From: Gemmatimonadota bacterium
GTDB taxonomy: Bacteria; Gemmatimonadota; Gemmatimonadetes; Longimicrobiales; Gaopeijiaceae
NCBI GenBank assembly: GCA_041390125.1
Contig: JAWKQN010000027.1
Location: 1 to 40,607 of the forward strand
Length of the DNA stretch: 40,607 nt
Reading direction: 5' to 3'
The notes beneath the pieces were generated by a model, which was not told the DNA's origin, searched no databases, and was given only the letters and a program-made list of their open reading frames with translations. Each line of letters begins with the position of its first letter. The stretch's first letter is position 1. Shown here piece by piece: positions 32,447 to 39,480 of the stretch. A program made the position numbers and the translations under genes.

Positions 32447-32513
32447 GCGGCCTCGCCCGCTCCTTCCGCCGAGCCTCCGCAAGGCGGTCGGCACGAAGGG
32501 CGAGCGAGGCCGC
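32447..32513. terminator. Long branched hairpin between convergent genes
   Basis: GCGGCCTCGC (32447-32456) pairs exactly with GCGAGGCCGC (32504-32513); allowing one mismatch and one bulge the pairing continues inward to about 16 bases, down to CCTTC with GAAGG. Inside, CCGCC and GGCGG can make a second small stem. It fills almost the whole 76-base gap between the M28 peptidase and the facing CBS gene and is likely a two-way terminator. Confidence 0.65.
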
Positions 32514-32518
32514 GACCG

Positions 32519-33085
32519 TCACGACTGCAACGTCGGCAGCTCGTCCGCGCCGTCCGCCGCGAGCCCCGCGCGCGGCGTGCAGATGGTGCACAGCGCGTCG
32601 GCCACGTCGCGCTCGGTCAGACCGTCACCCTCACCGCGGACGCTGACGCGGGCGAGGTCGGACAGCGACAGCATCCCGCCCACGCCCCCGCGCTCGTCGA
32701 GCACCGGGAGCCGGCGGACCTTGTGGCGCCGCATGAGCGTCACGGCCTCCGACAGCAGGTCTGTGGAGGTGAGGGCGACGACGCCCTGGCTCATCACCGT
32801 CCGCACGGGGATCTCGTGGAGGGGCTTGCCCTGGAGGTGGGCGGCCATGGCCAGGTCCCGGTCCGTGACCATGCCTCTGAGCTTCCCTTCATGGTCCACC
32901 ACCGGCAGCGCGCCGAGATCTCCATACCACATGAGCTGCGCGGCCTCGTTGGCAGACGCATCGATGTGCACCGTCTGCACGTGCTCGGTCATCGTCCTCC
33001 CGGCGGTCGCGGCGGGATACAACGCCATGGACGTCCCTGCATCCGCGCCGGTCGCAGGTCGAGTCCGCTTCGTCGTGGTGGTCAT
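32519..33085 (-). CDS. CBS domain pair protein
   Basis: 188-residue soluble protein with two CBS motifs forming one Bateman module, which binds adenosine nucleotides in related proteins. CBS1 spans about residues 32-90 (TMTEHVQTVHIDASANEAAQL, cut to ASANEAAQLMWYGDLGALPV; MVTDRDLAMAA), CBS2 about 97-155 (VMSQGVVALTSTDLLSEAV; HKVRRLPVLDERGG; MLSLSDLARV). A 30-residue C-terminal tail holds two cysteines (LCTICTPR). ATG 33085 is preceded by GGAGGGAGGA, a very strong ribosome-binding site. No catalytic domain is attached, so it is probably a regulatory or stress-linked protein. It stands alone between two terminators. Confidence 0.9.
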   Translation of the reverse strand: MTTTTKRTRPATGADAGTSMALYPAATAGRTMTEHVQTVHIDASANEAAQLMWYGDLGALPVVDHEGKLRGMVTDRDLAMAAHLQGKPLHEIPVRTVMSQGVVALTSTDLLSEAVTLMRRHKVRRLPVLDERGGVGGMLSLSDLARVSVRGEGDGLTERDVADALCTICTPRAGLAADGADELPTLQS

Positions 33086-33450
33086 TCCTCCCTCCTTCGT
33101 CCCGAGGTTCGGTTGCGATCGGGTTGGCAGTCGCATCGCGTCGGGTGACGCGGGCGGCCGCGTGTCCCGGGGGGCATCTCAACAGTACCACGCCCGAACG
33201 GCACCGGGAGGCTGGGTCCGCCGTCTCTCAGGCGGTGGCGGAAGACTCCCGACGACCTGGCCGCGGGCTCACCCACAGGATCCGAACGGACCGTCTGATC
33301 CAGCGGCTCATGCGGGAGGCGTCCAGAGACCCACCCCACGACGAAAGGGCCCCGGACCACCCGGGTCCGGGGCCCTTCGACTGCCGTCCTTGCCTCCGTC
33401 GCGTACCGCTCGGCCGGGGGACCTTTCGTCCCGACGGAGACTGCGGACCG
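33086..33450. other. Gene-free stretch of 365 bases
   Basis: No convincing gene; short ORFs in all frames lack motifs. It holds the promoter region of the CBS gene at its left edge and the hairpin terminator at 33345-33377 near its right edge. Confidence 0.55.
33345..33377. terminator. Perfect hairpin terminator after the lipoprotein gene
   Basis: AAGGGCCCCGGACC (33345-33358) and GGTCCGGGGCCCTT (33364-33377) form a perfect 14-bp stem with loop ACCCG. Read on the minus strand it lies 74 bases after the stop of the lipoprotein gene and is followed by TCG, giving the short run CCCTTTCG. It is the strongest factor-independent-like terminator in the window. Confidence 0.8.
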
Positions 33451-34218
33451 TCAGCCCTGGCTGTCGGGCCGGTCGCGTCCGTCCCGGTCCTCGTCCTCGA
33501 AGGCCCGGATGGAGCGCCGGATGTTGTCGCGGACCAGGCTGCGGTTGGCGCCGTCCGGGCCGGCGGTGGCGGGATCGATCAGGGCCCCGTTGCCGCGCTT
33601 GAACCAGCCCGTCACGTCCAGGGTGAGCGTCAGGTTGGTCGAGCCGGAGTCCTCGTCGATGACGAGGGGATCGGAGAACTCGATCTCCTGCTCCTCGGAC
33701 AGGTTCTCGTTGAACGTGAAGGGCTCCCCGTTGAACGTGCCCTCCACCCGGATGCTCACCCCGTTCAGCTCGGGATGCGCGGCCAGGATGGCCTGGGCCT
33801 CCTGACGGTCACCGCTCAGCGTGTGGATCTCGAACTCCAGCTCCTCGTAGGTGTCAGGAACGATCTGCGCCTCGAGCACCTGCTGCACGGAACCGTCGAG
33901 CGGAAGCTCGAACAGTGTCGGACCGAGCGAGAAGCGCTCACAGGCATCCCCGCTGATGCCGTCCAGGCACTGGTCGCGGAACCGCCGCTTGAGCTCGATG
34001 TCGCGCAGGACGAGCGCGACCCGTGTCAGCACCAGCTCGTCCCCCTCCGCCTCCTGGACGACGTCCCGGGCCGCGACGGCGGCTGCACTGTTCTGGGCCA
34101 GCGCCACCGAGAGCGAGACGTTCGACGCCTCCTCGGGTCCGGCGATGGCGTCACAGGCGCCCACCGGGGCGGCGGCGCACAAGATCAAGAGTCGATTGAT
34201 GTTATGTCGATTGAACAC
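33451..34218 (-). CDS. Lipoprotein of unknown function
   Basis: 255 residues, no family recognised. The leader is LLILCAAAPVGACDAIAG with Cys22 as likely lipid anchor. The mature part has the segments SLSVALAQNSAAAV, ELVLTRVALVLRDIELKRR, FSLGPTLFELPLDGSVQQVL, TYEELEFEIHTLSGD and NLTLTLDVTGWFK, suggesting a beta-sandwich. Two further cysteines (DQCLDGISGDACERF) probably form a disulfide. The C-terminus is acidic and Asp-rich (FEDEDRDGRDRPDSQG) and could bind calcium. GTG 34218 is chosen because GGGGGGATTC precedes it and the lipobox follows; the frame is open upstream. The start region is AT-richer than its surroundings. Confidence 0.75.
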   Translation of the reverse strand: MFNRHNINRLLILCAAAPVGACDAIAGPEEASNVSLSVALAQNSAAAVAARDVVQEAEGDELVLTRVALVLRDIELKRRFRDQCLDGISGDACERFSLGPTLFELPLDGSVQQVLEAQIVPDTYEELEFEIHTLSGDRQEAQAILAAHPELNGVSIRVEGTFNGEPFTFNENLSEEQEIEFSDPLVIDEDSGSTNLTLTLDVTGWFKRGNGALIDPATAGPDGANRSLVRDNIRRSIRAFEDEDRDGRDRPDSQG

Positions 34219-34301
34219 GAATCCCCCCAGCCGTGGATCCCGGTCGATTGGCGACCGGAGCGGCTGAGGGGACGTGCAAGGGGAGTACCGCGAGGCCGGC
34301 G

Positions 34302-34781
34302 TCAGGCCACGCGGGCCCATCCGTCCTCGGGCGAGGGCTCGGGCGCGCGCCCCGGCTCCGCGGCTGCACCGTATGCGCCCGAGGCCCGCAGAAGCGCCTC
34401 CAACAGGATGGCACTACGCCGCAGCGCGCGGTTGGCCATGATCAGCCCGATCAGCTTCCCGACCGCCGCACCGCCCACCATCAGGGTGACCCCGACGGAC
34501 AGGGCGTCGAGCGTACCCTGGGTCGCCGCGGGGACCAGCCCGACGTAGAGCCCGTAGACGACGAGCGCCGTCAGGTATCCGAGCGCAGCCACCTCGGTGC
34601 CCCGGGTGCGGAGCTGGCGATTGAGTCTCAGCTCCCAGTCCCGACGGGCGTGCTCGGGGAGGGTCTCCAGCCCCAGACGGATGCGCCGATAGTCGCGGCG
34701 TACGGAAGGGATATCGTCGGCGAGGTCCTCGACCTGGGTCCGGTCCCTCAAGGTCAGCGTCTTTCGATCGGTCGTATTCAT
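34302..34781 (-). CDS. Small membrane protein of unknown function
   Basis: 159 residues. The N-terminal half is charged and helical (QVEDLADDIPSVRRDYRRIR; LPEHARRDWELRLNRQLRT). Two hydrophobic helices follow (VAALGYLTALVVYGLYVGLV at about 63-82 and LSVGVTLMVGGAAVGKLIGLI at about 94-113), and the tail is Pro/Glu-rich. No family recognised. The ATG at 34781 overlaps the stop of a possible upstream ORF (ATGA). The lipoprotein gene follows after 83 bases on the same strand. Confidence 0.65.
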   Translation of the reverse strand: MNTTDRKTLTLRDRTQVEDLADDIPSVRRDYRRIRLGLETLPEHARRDWELRLNRQLRTRGTEVAALGYLTALVVYGLYVGLVPAATQGTLDALSVGVTLMVGGAAVGKLIGLIMANRALRRSAILLEALLRASGAYGAAAEPGRAPEPSPEDGWARVA

Positions 34782-35119
34782 GGCGCGTTCCGCGCTCGGC
34801 GCAGCGATAGGATGTCGTCTTCGGTGGAACGATCGGGAGCGTCGCGGTGCGACACCTCCGTTCCGTTCTGGCGTTCAATCTGCCGGACCGCGGACACCTG
34901 CGTCGTACGGGAACGACGTAGACGTCCAGGAGGGACTACGTAGGAGGCGCGCGGAGGCTTCGGCGGGACCCGCCCGAGGGCGGGGCCGCCCCCGGTCGAC
35001 GGGTGGGGGTGGACCCGGTCGAGAGGAGGGTCTGGCTCGAAGTCCGAGCGTGGCGGGTGGACAGCGGGGGCCGAACCGATCGGGCGCGGCGGTCGCGACG
35101 AGGCGAGCAGCCGCTCCAC
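34778..35119 (-). CDS. Doubtful 113-residue ORF between two genes
   Basis: An open frame starting GTG 35119, 14 bases after the phosphatase-fold gene, and ending in an ATGA overlap with the small membrane protein gene. That spacing is what a real operon gene would show. Against it, the product is rich in Pro, Arg and His (RLLASSRPPRPIGSAPAV), shows no domain, signal peptide or membrane helix, and about a quarter of codons end in A or T, more than in sure genes here. If it is not a gene, the 352 bases at 34782-35133 hold nothing else I can recognise. Confidence 0.3.
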   Translation of the reverse strand: MERLLASSRPPRPIGSAPAVHPPRSDFEPDPPLDRVHPHPSTGGGPALGRVPPKPPRASYVVPPGRLRRSRTTQVSAVRQIERQNGTEVSHRDAPDRSTEDDILSLRRARNAP

Positions 35120-35133
35120 CTCGCAAACCCTTC

Positions 35134-36351
35134 TCAGGGCAGGCGCAGGTCCAACCAGATCAGCCGGTGATCGGACGCCGCGTCGGCCCAGGCGGCGCCT
35201 TCGGGGTCGCTGGCGGCGTCCGGCCAGAAGACGCCACCGTCCAGCACCTCGATCCCGATGGACGGCAGGAGGTAATCGATGCGGGAGCCGCCACCGAACC
35301 CCGTGGTGGCCCGCTCCCAGTGGTCCGGCGGACCCGCCGGGCGCCCCCGGCGTCCCCCTTCGCTGATCAGCAGATCCCCCGTGTCCTGGATCCGCGGGTG
35401 CTCGAGCAGCTGGGAGATCGCCGTCCGTCCGTCGTACAGCGACTCGTCTGCGTTGGGCCGTGCGTTCAGGTCGCCGACGACCACGAACGGGGCATCCGAA
35501 TCGTACCCGCCCTGACGGCCGGCATCGTCCTCGAGCTCCGGCGCGTCATCCAGGTACAGGGCCCAGAAGCGGATCTCGTCGAAGTTGCGCCGACCGTTCC
35601 GGTCCTCCTCGCCGTCGAACACCGGCGGCGTGGGGTGGCTCACGAGGAGGTGCAGCACGGTGTCGGCCACCTGCACCGGCAGATCCCAGTGCGACTTGCT
35701 CGACAGGCGCAGGGCCTCACGCGCCGCCTCCGCGTAGAACCCGACCGGCATGTGGTGCCCGGGAAGGCTCTGCCAACGGAAGCGCGCGAACGTGCGTGCC
35801 CGATCGGGAAGGAGCGGCAGGCGCGACAGCACCGCCATCGAATACTGTCCCGGGTACTCCCCGTAGCCGAAGCTGTCGTCGCCGTGGGCCCGCGTGCGCA
35901 GGTCCTTCTCCGTGGCCACGATCCCGTCCCCGTTCAGGTCCAACCCCGAGAGCAGCCCCGTGTTGTTCGGCGCCGCCCACGTGTAGCGGAAGTCGAGGGG
36001 CGCTTCGCCCCGCGTCAGATAGGCCTGCACGAAGCGTCGCGCGTTCAGGTCCAGTCCGTGCTCGGCTCCGTCGTAGTCGTGGTCGATCTCCTCCAGGACG
36101 AGCACGTCCGGTCGGATGCGCTGGAGGATCGCCGCGGCCGCGCGCAGCTGGGGGTCCTGCCCCTCCCCCTTGTCGTCGACGTCCATCAGCTTGGCGGTCG
36201 ACATCTCCTGCACGTTGAAGAGCGCCACCCGGACCGTGCGGGCTCCACCACCCCCGCCCGCCTCCCCGGCGGGCTCGGGCTCCCCTCCGCAGGTCACCAG
36301 GAGGAGCGCCGCTGCCGCGGCGTGGAGGGTGCGCCGTCTGGCCGTTGCCAT
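35134..36351 (-). CDS. Endonuclease/exonuclease/phosphatase-fold lipoprotein
   Basis: 405-residue exported protein of the EEP (DNase I-like) superfamily, which cuts phosphodiester or phosphomonoester bonds. The leader AAAALLLVTC has Cys21 as lipid anchor, followed by a Gly/Ala linker. The EEP core shows FNVQEM (about 45-50), VLVLEEIDHDYDG with the metal glutamate (about 83-95), VVVGDLNARPNADES with the catalytic Asp-x-Asn, and ASDHRLIWLDL at the end with the terminal His. An EF-hand/dockerin-like loop, LDLNGDGIVATEKD (137-150), is inserted between strands. All key residues are present, so activity outside the cytoplasm on nucleic acid or a phosphorylated small molecule is plausible. It is divergent from the RidA gene. 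Confidence 0.88.
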   Translation of the reverse strand: MATARRRTLHAAAAALLLVTCGGEPEPAGEAGGGGGARTVRVALFNVQEMSTAKLMDVDDKGEGQDPQLRAAAAILQRIRPDVLVLEEIDHDYDGAEHGLDLNARRFVQAYLTRGEAPLDFRYTWAAPNNTGLLSGLDLNGDGIVATEKDLRTRAHGDDSFGYGEYPGQYSMAVLSRLPLLPDRARTFARFRWQSLPGHHMPVGFYAEAAREALRLSSKSHWDLPVQVADTVLHLLVSHPTPPVFDGEEDRNGRRNFDEIRFWALYLDDAPELEDDAGRQGGYDSDAPFVVVGDLNARPNADESLYDGRTAISQLLEHPRIQDTGDLLISEGGRRGRPAGPPDHWERATTGFGGGSRIDYLLPSIGIEVLDGGVFWPDAASDPEGAAWADAASDHRLIWLDLRLP

Positions 36352-36377
36352 GGCTTCGTCCTAGGGTTGGAAACACC

Positions 36378-36448
36378 GGTCGCGGTCCCACAGCGGGGGT
36401 TCCGGTTCCGCGACCCCATGGAGCTTCCACGCCCCGCCCGTGCGGGGC
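36378..36448 (+). promoter_or_regulatory. Two hairpins in the leader of the RidA gene
   Basis: GGTCGCGG (36378-36385) pairs with CCGCGACC (36408-36415), and GCCCCG (36431-36436) with CGGGGC (36443-36448). Both lie in the 120-base divergent region before the RidA start, with GGAGG (36460-36464) just after. They could shape a leader RNA, but no riboswitch class is recognised. Confidence 0.3.
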
Positions 36449-36471
36449 AAGCCCGATCCGGAGGATACCTC

Positions 36472-36858
36472 GTGAGCGCCATCCGACCCGTCACTACCGA
36501 TCGTGCTCCGGCCGCCGGTGGCCACTACTCGCAGGGGATCGTGCACGGAGATGTCGTCTACGTCTCCGGCCAGCTCCCGTTCCGGCCGGGCGACGCCACC
36601 CGGACCCTGGGTACCGTGGCCGAGCAGGCGGAGCAGGCGCTGCGGAACGTCCAGGCCATCCTGGACGCCGCGGGCAGCGGGCTCGACCGCGTCCTGCAGA
36701 TGACGATCTACATCTCGAACGGCGACGATTGGGGTACGGTCAACGAGGTCTACACCCGGGTGCTGGGGGATCACCGGCCGGCCCGGGCCGTCGTTCCGGT
36801 GAGCCCCCTGCACTACGGCGCCGCGATCGAGATCCAGGCGATCGGCGCGGTCGGGTAG
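36472..36858 (+). CDS. RidA family protein (reactive imine/enamine deaminase type)
   Basis: 128-residue member of the RidA/YjgF/UK114 family, which hydrolyses reactive imines and enamines formed by PLP enzymes. Signatures are HYSQGIVHGDVVYVSGQLP (about 19-37), QALRNVQAILDAAGSGLDRV, MTIYISN, RPARAVVPVSPLHYGAAIEI with the conserved arginine, and the ending IQAIGAVG. GTG 36472 follows GGAGG by seven bases; the long upstream open frame is antisense to the phosphatase-fold gene and not coding. Divergent from that gene and convergent with the NSS small subunit. Confidence 0.92.
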   Translation: MSAIRPVTTDRAPAAGGHYSQGIVHGDVVYVSGQLPFRPGDATRTLGTVAEQAEQALRNVQAILDAAGSGLDRVLQMTIYISNGDDWGTVNEVYTRVLGDHRPARAVVPVSPLHYGAAIEIQAIGAVG

Positions 36859-36887
36859 TCGCGTCCGGCGCCGTCCCGGAACCGTGT

Positions 36888-36928
36888 CCGGCGCAACGGG
36901 CGCACGCCCACCCCTCGAGGTGCGCCGG
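36888..36928. terminator. Hairpin between convergent RidA and NSS-subunit genes
   Basis: CCGGCGCA (36888-36895) and TGCGCCGG (36921-36928) are a perfect 8-bp inverted repeat; the 25-base interior has its own small stem GGGC/GCCC. It fills the 71-base gap between two converging genes. No T-run. Confidence 0.45.
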
Positions 36929-36929
36929 C

Positions 36930-37058
36930 CTATCGGTCCGGGTCGGTTTGCTCGTCCCGGTCCATCGGGCGCCGGAGGATCAGCGCGAAGTAGCGGATGG
37001 TGAATCCGGCGATCAGCGTCCAGGTGACGACGAGCATGACCAGAGCCGTGCGGGTCAT
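36930..37058 (-). CDS. NSS transporter small subunit (MetS-like)
   Basis: A 42-residue protein with one transmembrane helix (about residues 5-28, ALVMLVVTWTLIAGFTIRYF) and a short charged tail (RRPMDRDEQTDPDR). It starts at ATG 37058, overlapping the stop of the sodium symporter gene by four bases (ATGA). Tiny single-helix proteins encoded right after NSS transporters, such as MetS beside MetP, are needed for transport in known cases. Too short for ordinary gene callers, but position, overlap and helix make it convincing. Confidence 0.8.
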   Translation of the reverse strand: MTRTALVMLVVTWTLIAGFTIRYFALILRRPMDRDEQTDPDR

Positions 37059-38692
37059 ACAGCCTCCTTGCGGCGCCAGGCCATCCGCACCAACGCGGCG
37101 AGGCCGACGAAGACGAGCAGCAGCAGGACACGGGTCGCGTCCTGCACGAACGCACGAGTGGGTTCTCCCGTGGCCGGGTCCCGCCACGCCCAGCTCGGGT
37201 CTCCCACGTGGCCGAGTCGTCCGATGACACTCTCGGGCGCGAACGGCCAACCGCCCCCGCTCACGAACGATCCCCAGGCCGCCGGCCAGTCGCTGCCGAC
37301 CGGCTGCAGAAGGGAGCCCACGAACACCACGCCGATGAAGGCCGGCGTTACGTAGCGGATGACGAAGCGGAAGAATCTCGGGACGTGGATGTCCGCCCCG
37401 CGCGTGATCTCCTCCCAGCCCCGATCGATCCCGAACACCCAGCCGAAGACCAGCACCTCCAGCAGGGCGAACACGACGAGCGCGAAGGTGCCCGTCCAGA
37501 AGTCGAACTCATCGAAGGTGCCGCCGGGGTAGAGCCACACGCAGAGGAAGCCCAACCCGCGGTGGCGGCACCGAAGAGCAGCGCACCCTTCCGACGCTCC
37601 ACACCGAAGCTCGTCCTCCAGGAACGCCAGGATGGGCTGCCCCATCGCGAGGGACGAGGTGATCCCCGCGAAGAAGAGCAGACCGAACCACATCGCTCCG
37701 GCCGCGGGGGCCAGAGCGCCCCAGTGGTTGAAGAGGCTGGGAAGGGTGAGGAAGGCGAGGCCGAAGCCGCTCCCGCCGGCGGTGGCGGCCTGCACCGCCT
37801 GCAGGCCCAGATAGGCGGTGGCGATCGGGATCAGGATGGTGCCGCCCAGAACGACCTCGACGAACTCGTTCATCCACCCCGCGGCCGAGGCGTTCAAGGC
37901 GATGTCGTCCTTGGCCTTCAGGTAGGACGCATAGCAGTGGATCGAGCCCATCCCGACCGACAGGGTGAAGAAGATCTGCCCGGCGGCAGCCAGCCAGGTG
38001 GAGAAGTTGGTCAGGCCCTGGACGTCCGGCGCCCAGACGAAGTCGAGGCCCTCGAGCGGGCTCTGGACCACGCCCTCCGCTCCCGGCTGCAGGGTCAGCC
38101 CGCGGATGGCCAGCAGGACCGCGAACCCGAGCAGTAGCGGCATGCCGATCTTGGCCGCGGTCTCGATTCCACGCACGAGACCGCGCGAGAGGATCCAGAC
38201 GTTCAGCACCAACGTCGCGGCAAAGAAGCCCAACGCTTCGAGCGGCACGGCGAAGAGCGACCGCTCGTGCACGCCGAGATAGCGCGGGAAGAACTCCGCC
38301 GCGTCGACGCTGGCGAAGGTTCCGCGCAGCGAGTGGACCACATAGGCGAGGGTCCAGGACTCGATGTAGCAGTAGTACGCCGCGATGGTCAGGTTGGTGA
38401 AGAGACCGAACACACCGATGTACTTCAGCCAGCGCGAGCGCCCGAGACGGGCGAACATTCCCGGCGCCGAGTGGTGCCCGAACGCGCCGCCGTGGCGCCC
38501 GATCGCCCACTCCACCCACAGGAGCGGCAGGCCCATCAGCACGAACGCGATCAGATAGGGCAGGAGAAATGCTCCCCCACCGTTCTGCGCCGCTTGCGCC
38601 GGGAAGCGGAGGAAGTTGCCCAGCCCTACCGCATTGCCCGCCATGGCCAGCACGAGCCCCACTCGGGTACCCCACCGTTGCGACCCGTTCAT
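37055..38692 (-). CDS. Sodium-dependent transporter of the NSS (SLC6/LeuT) family, with a local frame disturbance
   Basis: 545-residue inner-membrane symporter of the LeuT fold, moving an amino acid or similar compound with Na+. Helix 1 has the signature GLVLAMAGNAVGLGNFLRFP, followed by NGGGAFLLPYLIAFVLMGLP. Helix 6-8 motifs IFFTLSVGMGSIHCYASYLK (cut here to FFTLSVGMGSIHCYASY) and the end of helix 8 (FAGITSSLAMGQPILAFLEDE) are normal. Directly after LEDEL the frame reads RCGASEGCAALRCRHRG, which is unlike the family. The frame one base over reads GVERRKGALLFGAATAG, which is, and normal sequence resumes at LGFLCVWLYPGGTFDEFD. So about 17 residues at 37552-37606 are out of frame. ATG 38692 has GGAGGGAG upstream. 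A MetS-like subunit gene overlaps its stop. Confidence 0.92.
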   Translation of the reverse strand: MNGSQRWGTRVGLVLAMAGNAVGLGNFLRFPAQAAQNGGGAFLLPYLIAFVLMGLPLLWVEWAIGRHGGAFGHHSAPGMFARLGRSRWLKYIGVFGLFTNLTIAAYYCYIESWTLAYVVHSLRGTFASVDAAEFFPRYLGVHERSLFAVPLEALGFFAATLVLNVWILSRGLVRGIETAAKIGMPLLLGFAVLLAIRGLTLQPGAEGVVQSPLEGLDFVWAPDVQGLTNFSTWLAAAGQIFFTLSVGMGSIHCYASYLKAKDDIALNASAAGWMNEFVEVVLGGTILIPIATAYLGLQAVQAATAGGSGFGLAFLTLPSLFNHWGALAPAAGAMWFGLLFFAGITSSLAMGQPILAFLEDELRCGASEGCAALRCRHRGLGFLCVWLYPGGTFDEFDFWTGTFALVVFALLEVLVFGWVFGIDRGWEEITRGADIHVPRFFRFVIRYVTPAFIGVVFVGSLLQPVGSDWPAAWGSFVSGGGWPFAPESVIGRLGHVGDPSWAWRDPATGEPTRAFVQDATRVLLLLVFVGLAALVRMAWRRKEAV

Positions 38693-38858
38693 GGCCGCCT
38701 CTCCCTCCGATTCAGTGGACACGGATGCACGGCGTCGGGAGCTGGTCTGGATGCCAGCCTCCGCATCGACGCTCGATCTGGCGAACACGGATTGCGAACT
38801 GGCGGGTCGCGGAGCCGCCGGACACATTCCGCTCGTACCGAGAAGGCGGAGTCAGCCG

Positions 38859-39464
38859 ATGCGCGACGAGATCCAACGCTTCCGACCACACCCCTGGCAC
38901 GGGCTCAGCGCGGGCCCGGGGCCTCCCGCGCGGGTGCAGGCGTTCGTGGAGATCACACCCTTCGATCTCGTGAAGTACGAGATCGATAAACAGTCGGGGT
39001 ACCTCCGCGTGGACCGTCCCCAACGCACGTCCTCGCTGCCACCGGCGCTGTACGGGTTCATCCCCCGCACGCTTGCAGGAGCACGGGTCGCCGCGTGCAT
39101 GGACGGAGCGCGCGCCGGCGATCTGGACCCGCTCGACATCTGCGTGATCAGCGAGCGCCCGGTGGAGCGGGCGGAGATCCTCGTAACCGCGCGCGTCGTG
39201 GGGGGGATTCCGATGCTGGACGGCGACGAAGCGGACGACAAGATCGTCGCCGTTCTCGATGGCGATCCGGCGTGGGCCTCCGTCCGCGAGCTCGACGAGC
39301 TTCCACGGCCGATGATCGAACGGCTCCGCCACTACTTTGCGACGTACAAGACCCTTCCGGGCGAGCAGGCCACGGCACGGGTAGGGGAGCCGTATCCGCG
39401 AAAGCACGCCGAGCAGGTGATCCGCGCGGCGCTCGCGGACTACGCGGCCGCGTTCGGCACCTGA
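38859..39464 (+). CDS. ppa: Inorganic pyrophosphatase (family I)
   Basis: Soluble Mg2+-dependent enzyme that splits pyrophosphate and pulls biosynthetic reactions forward. Family I signatures are VKYEIDKQSGYLRVDRP, YGFIPRTLAG, the metal-site stretch GDLDPLDICVISERPV (the usual DxDPLD pattern with an extra spacing), VVGGIPMLDGDEADDKIVAV, and the C-terminal HYFATYKTLPGE. Length of 201 residues is slightly above the usual 175-190 because of an N-terminal stretch (RFRPHPWHGLSAGPG). ATG 38859 is preceded by GGCGGAG. The frame is open upstream to 38616, but that part overlaps the transporter start and shows no homology. Divergent from the NSS gene. Confidence 0.93.
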   Translation: MRDEIQRFRPHPWHGLSAGPGPPARVQAFVEITPFDLVKYEIDKQSGYLRVDRPQRTSSLPPALYGFIPRTLAGARVAACMDGARAGDLDPLDICVISERPVERAEILVTARVVGGIPMLDGDEADDKIVAVLDGDPAWASVRELDELPRPMIERLRHYFATYKTLPGEQATARVGEPYPRKHAEQVIRAALADYAAAFGT

Positions 39465-39480
39465 CGCGGATGGGAGGCGC

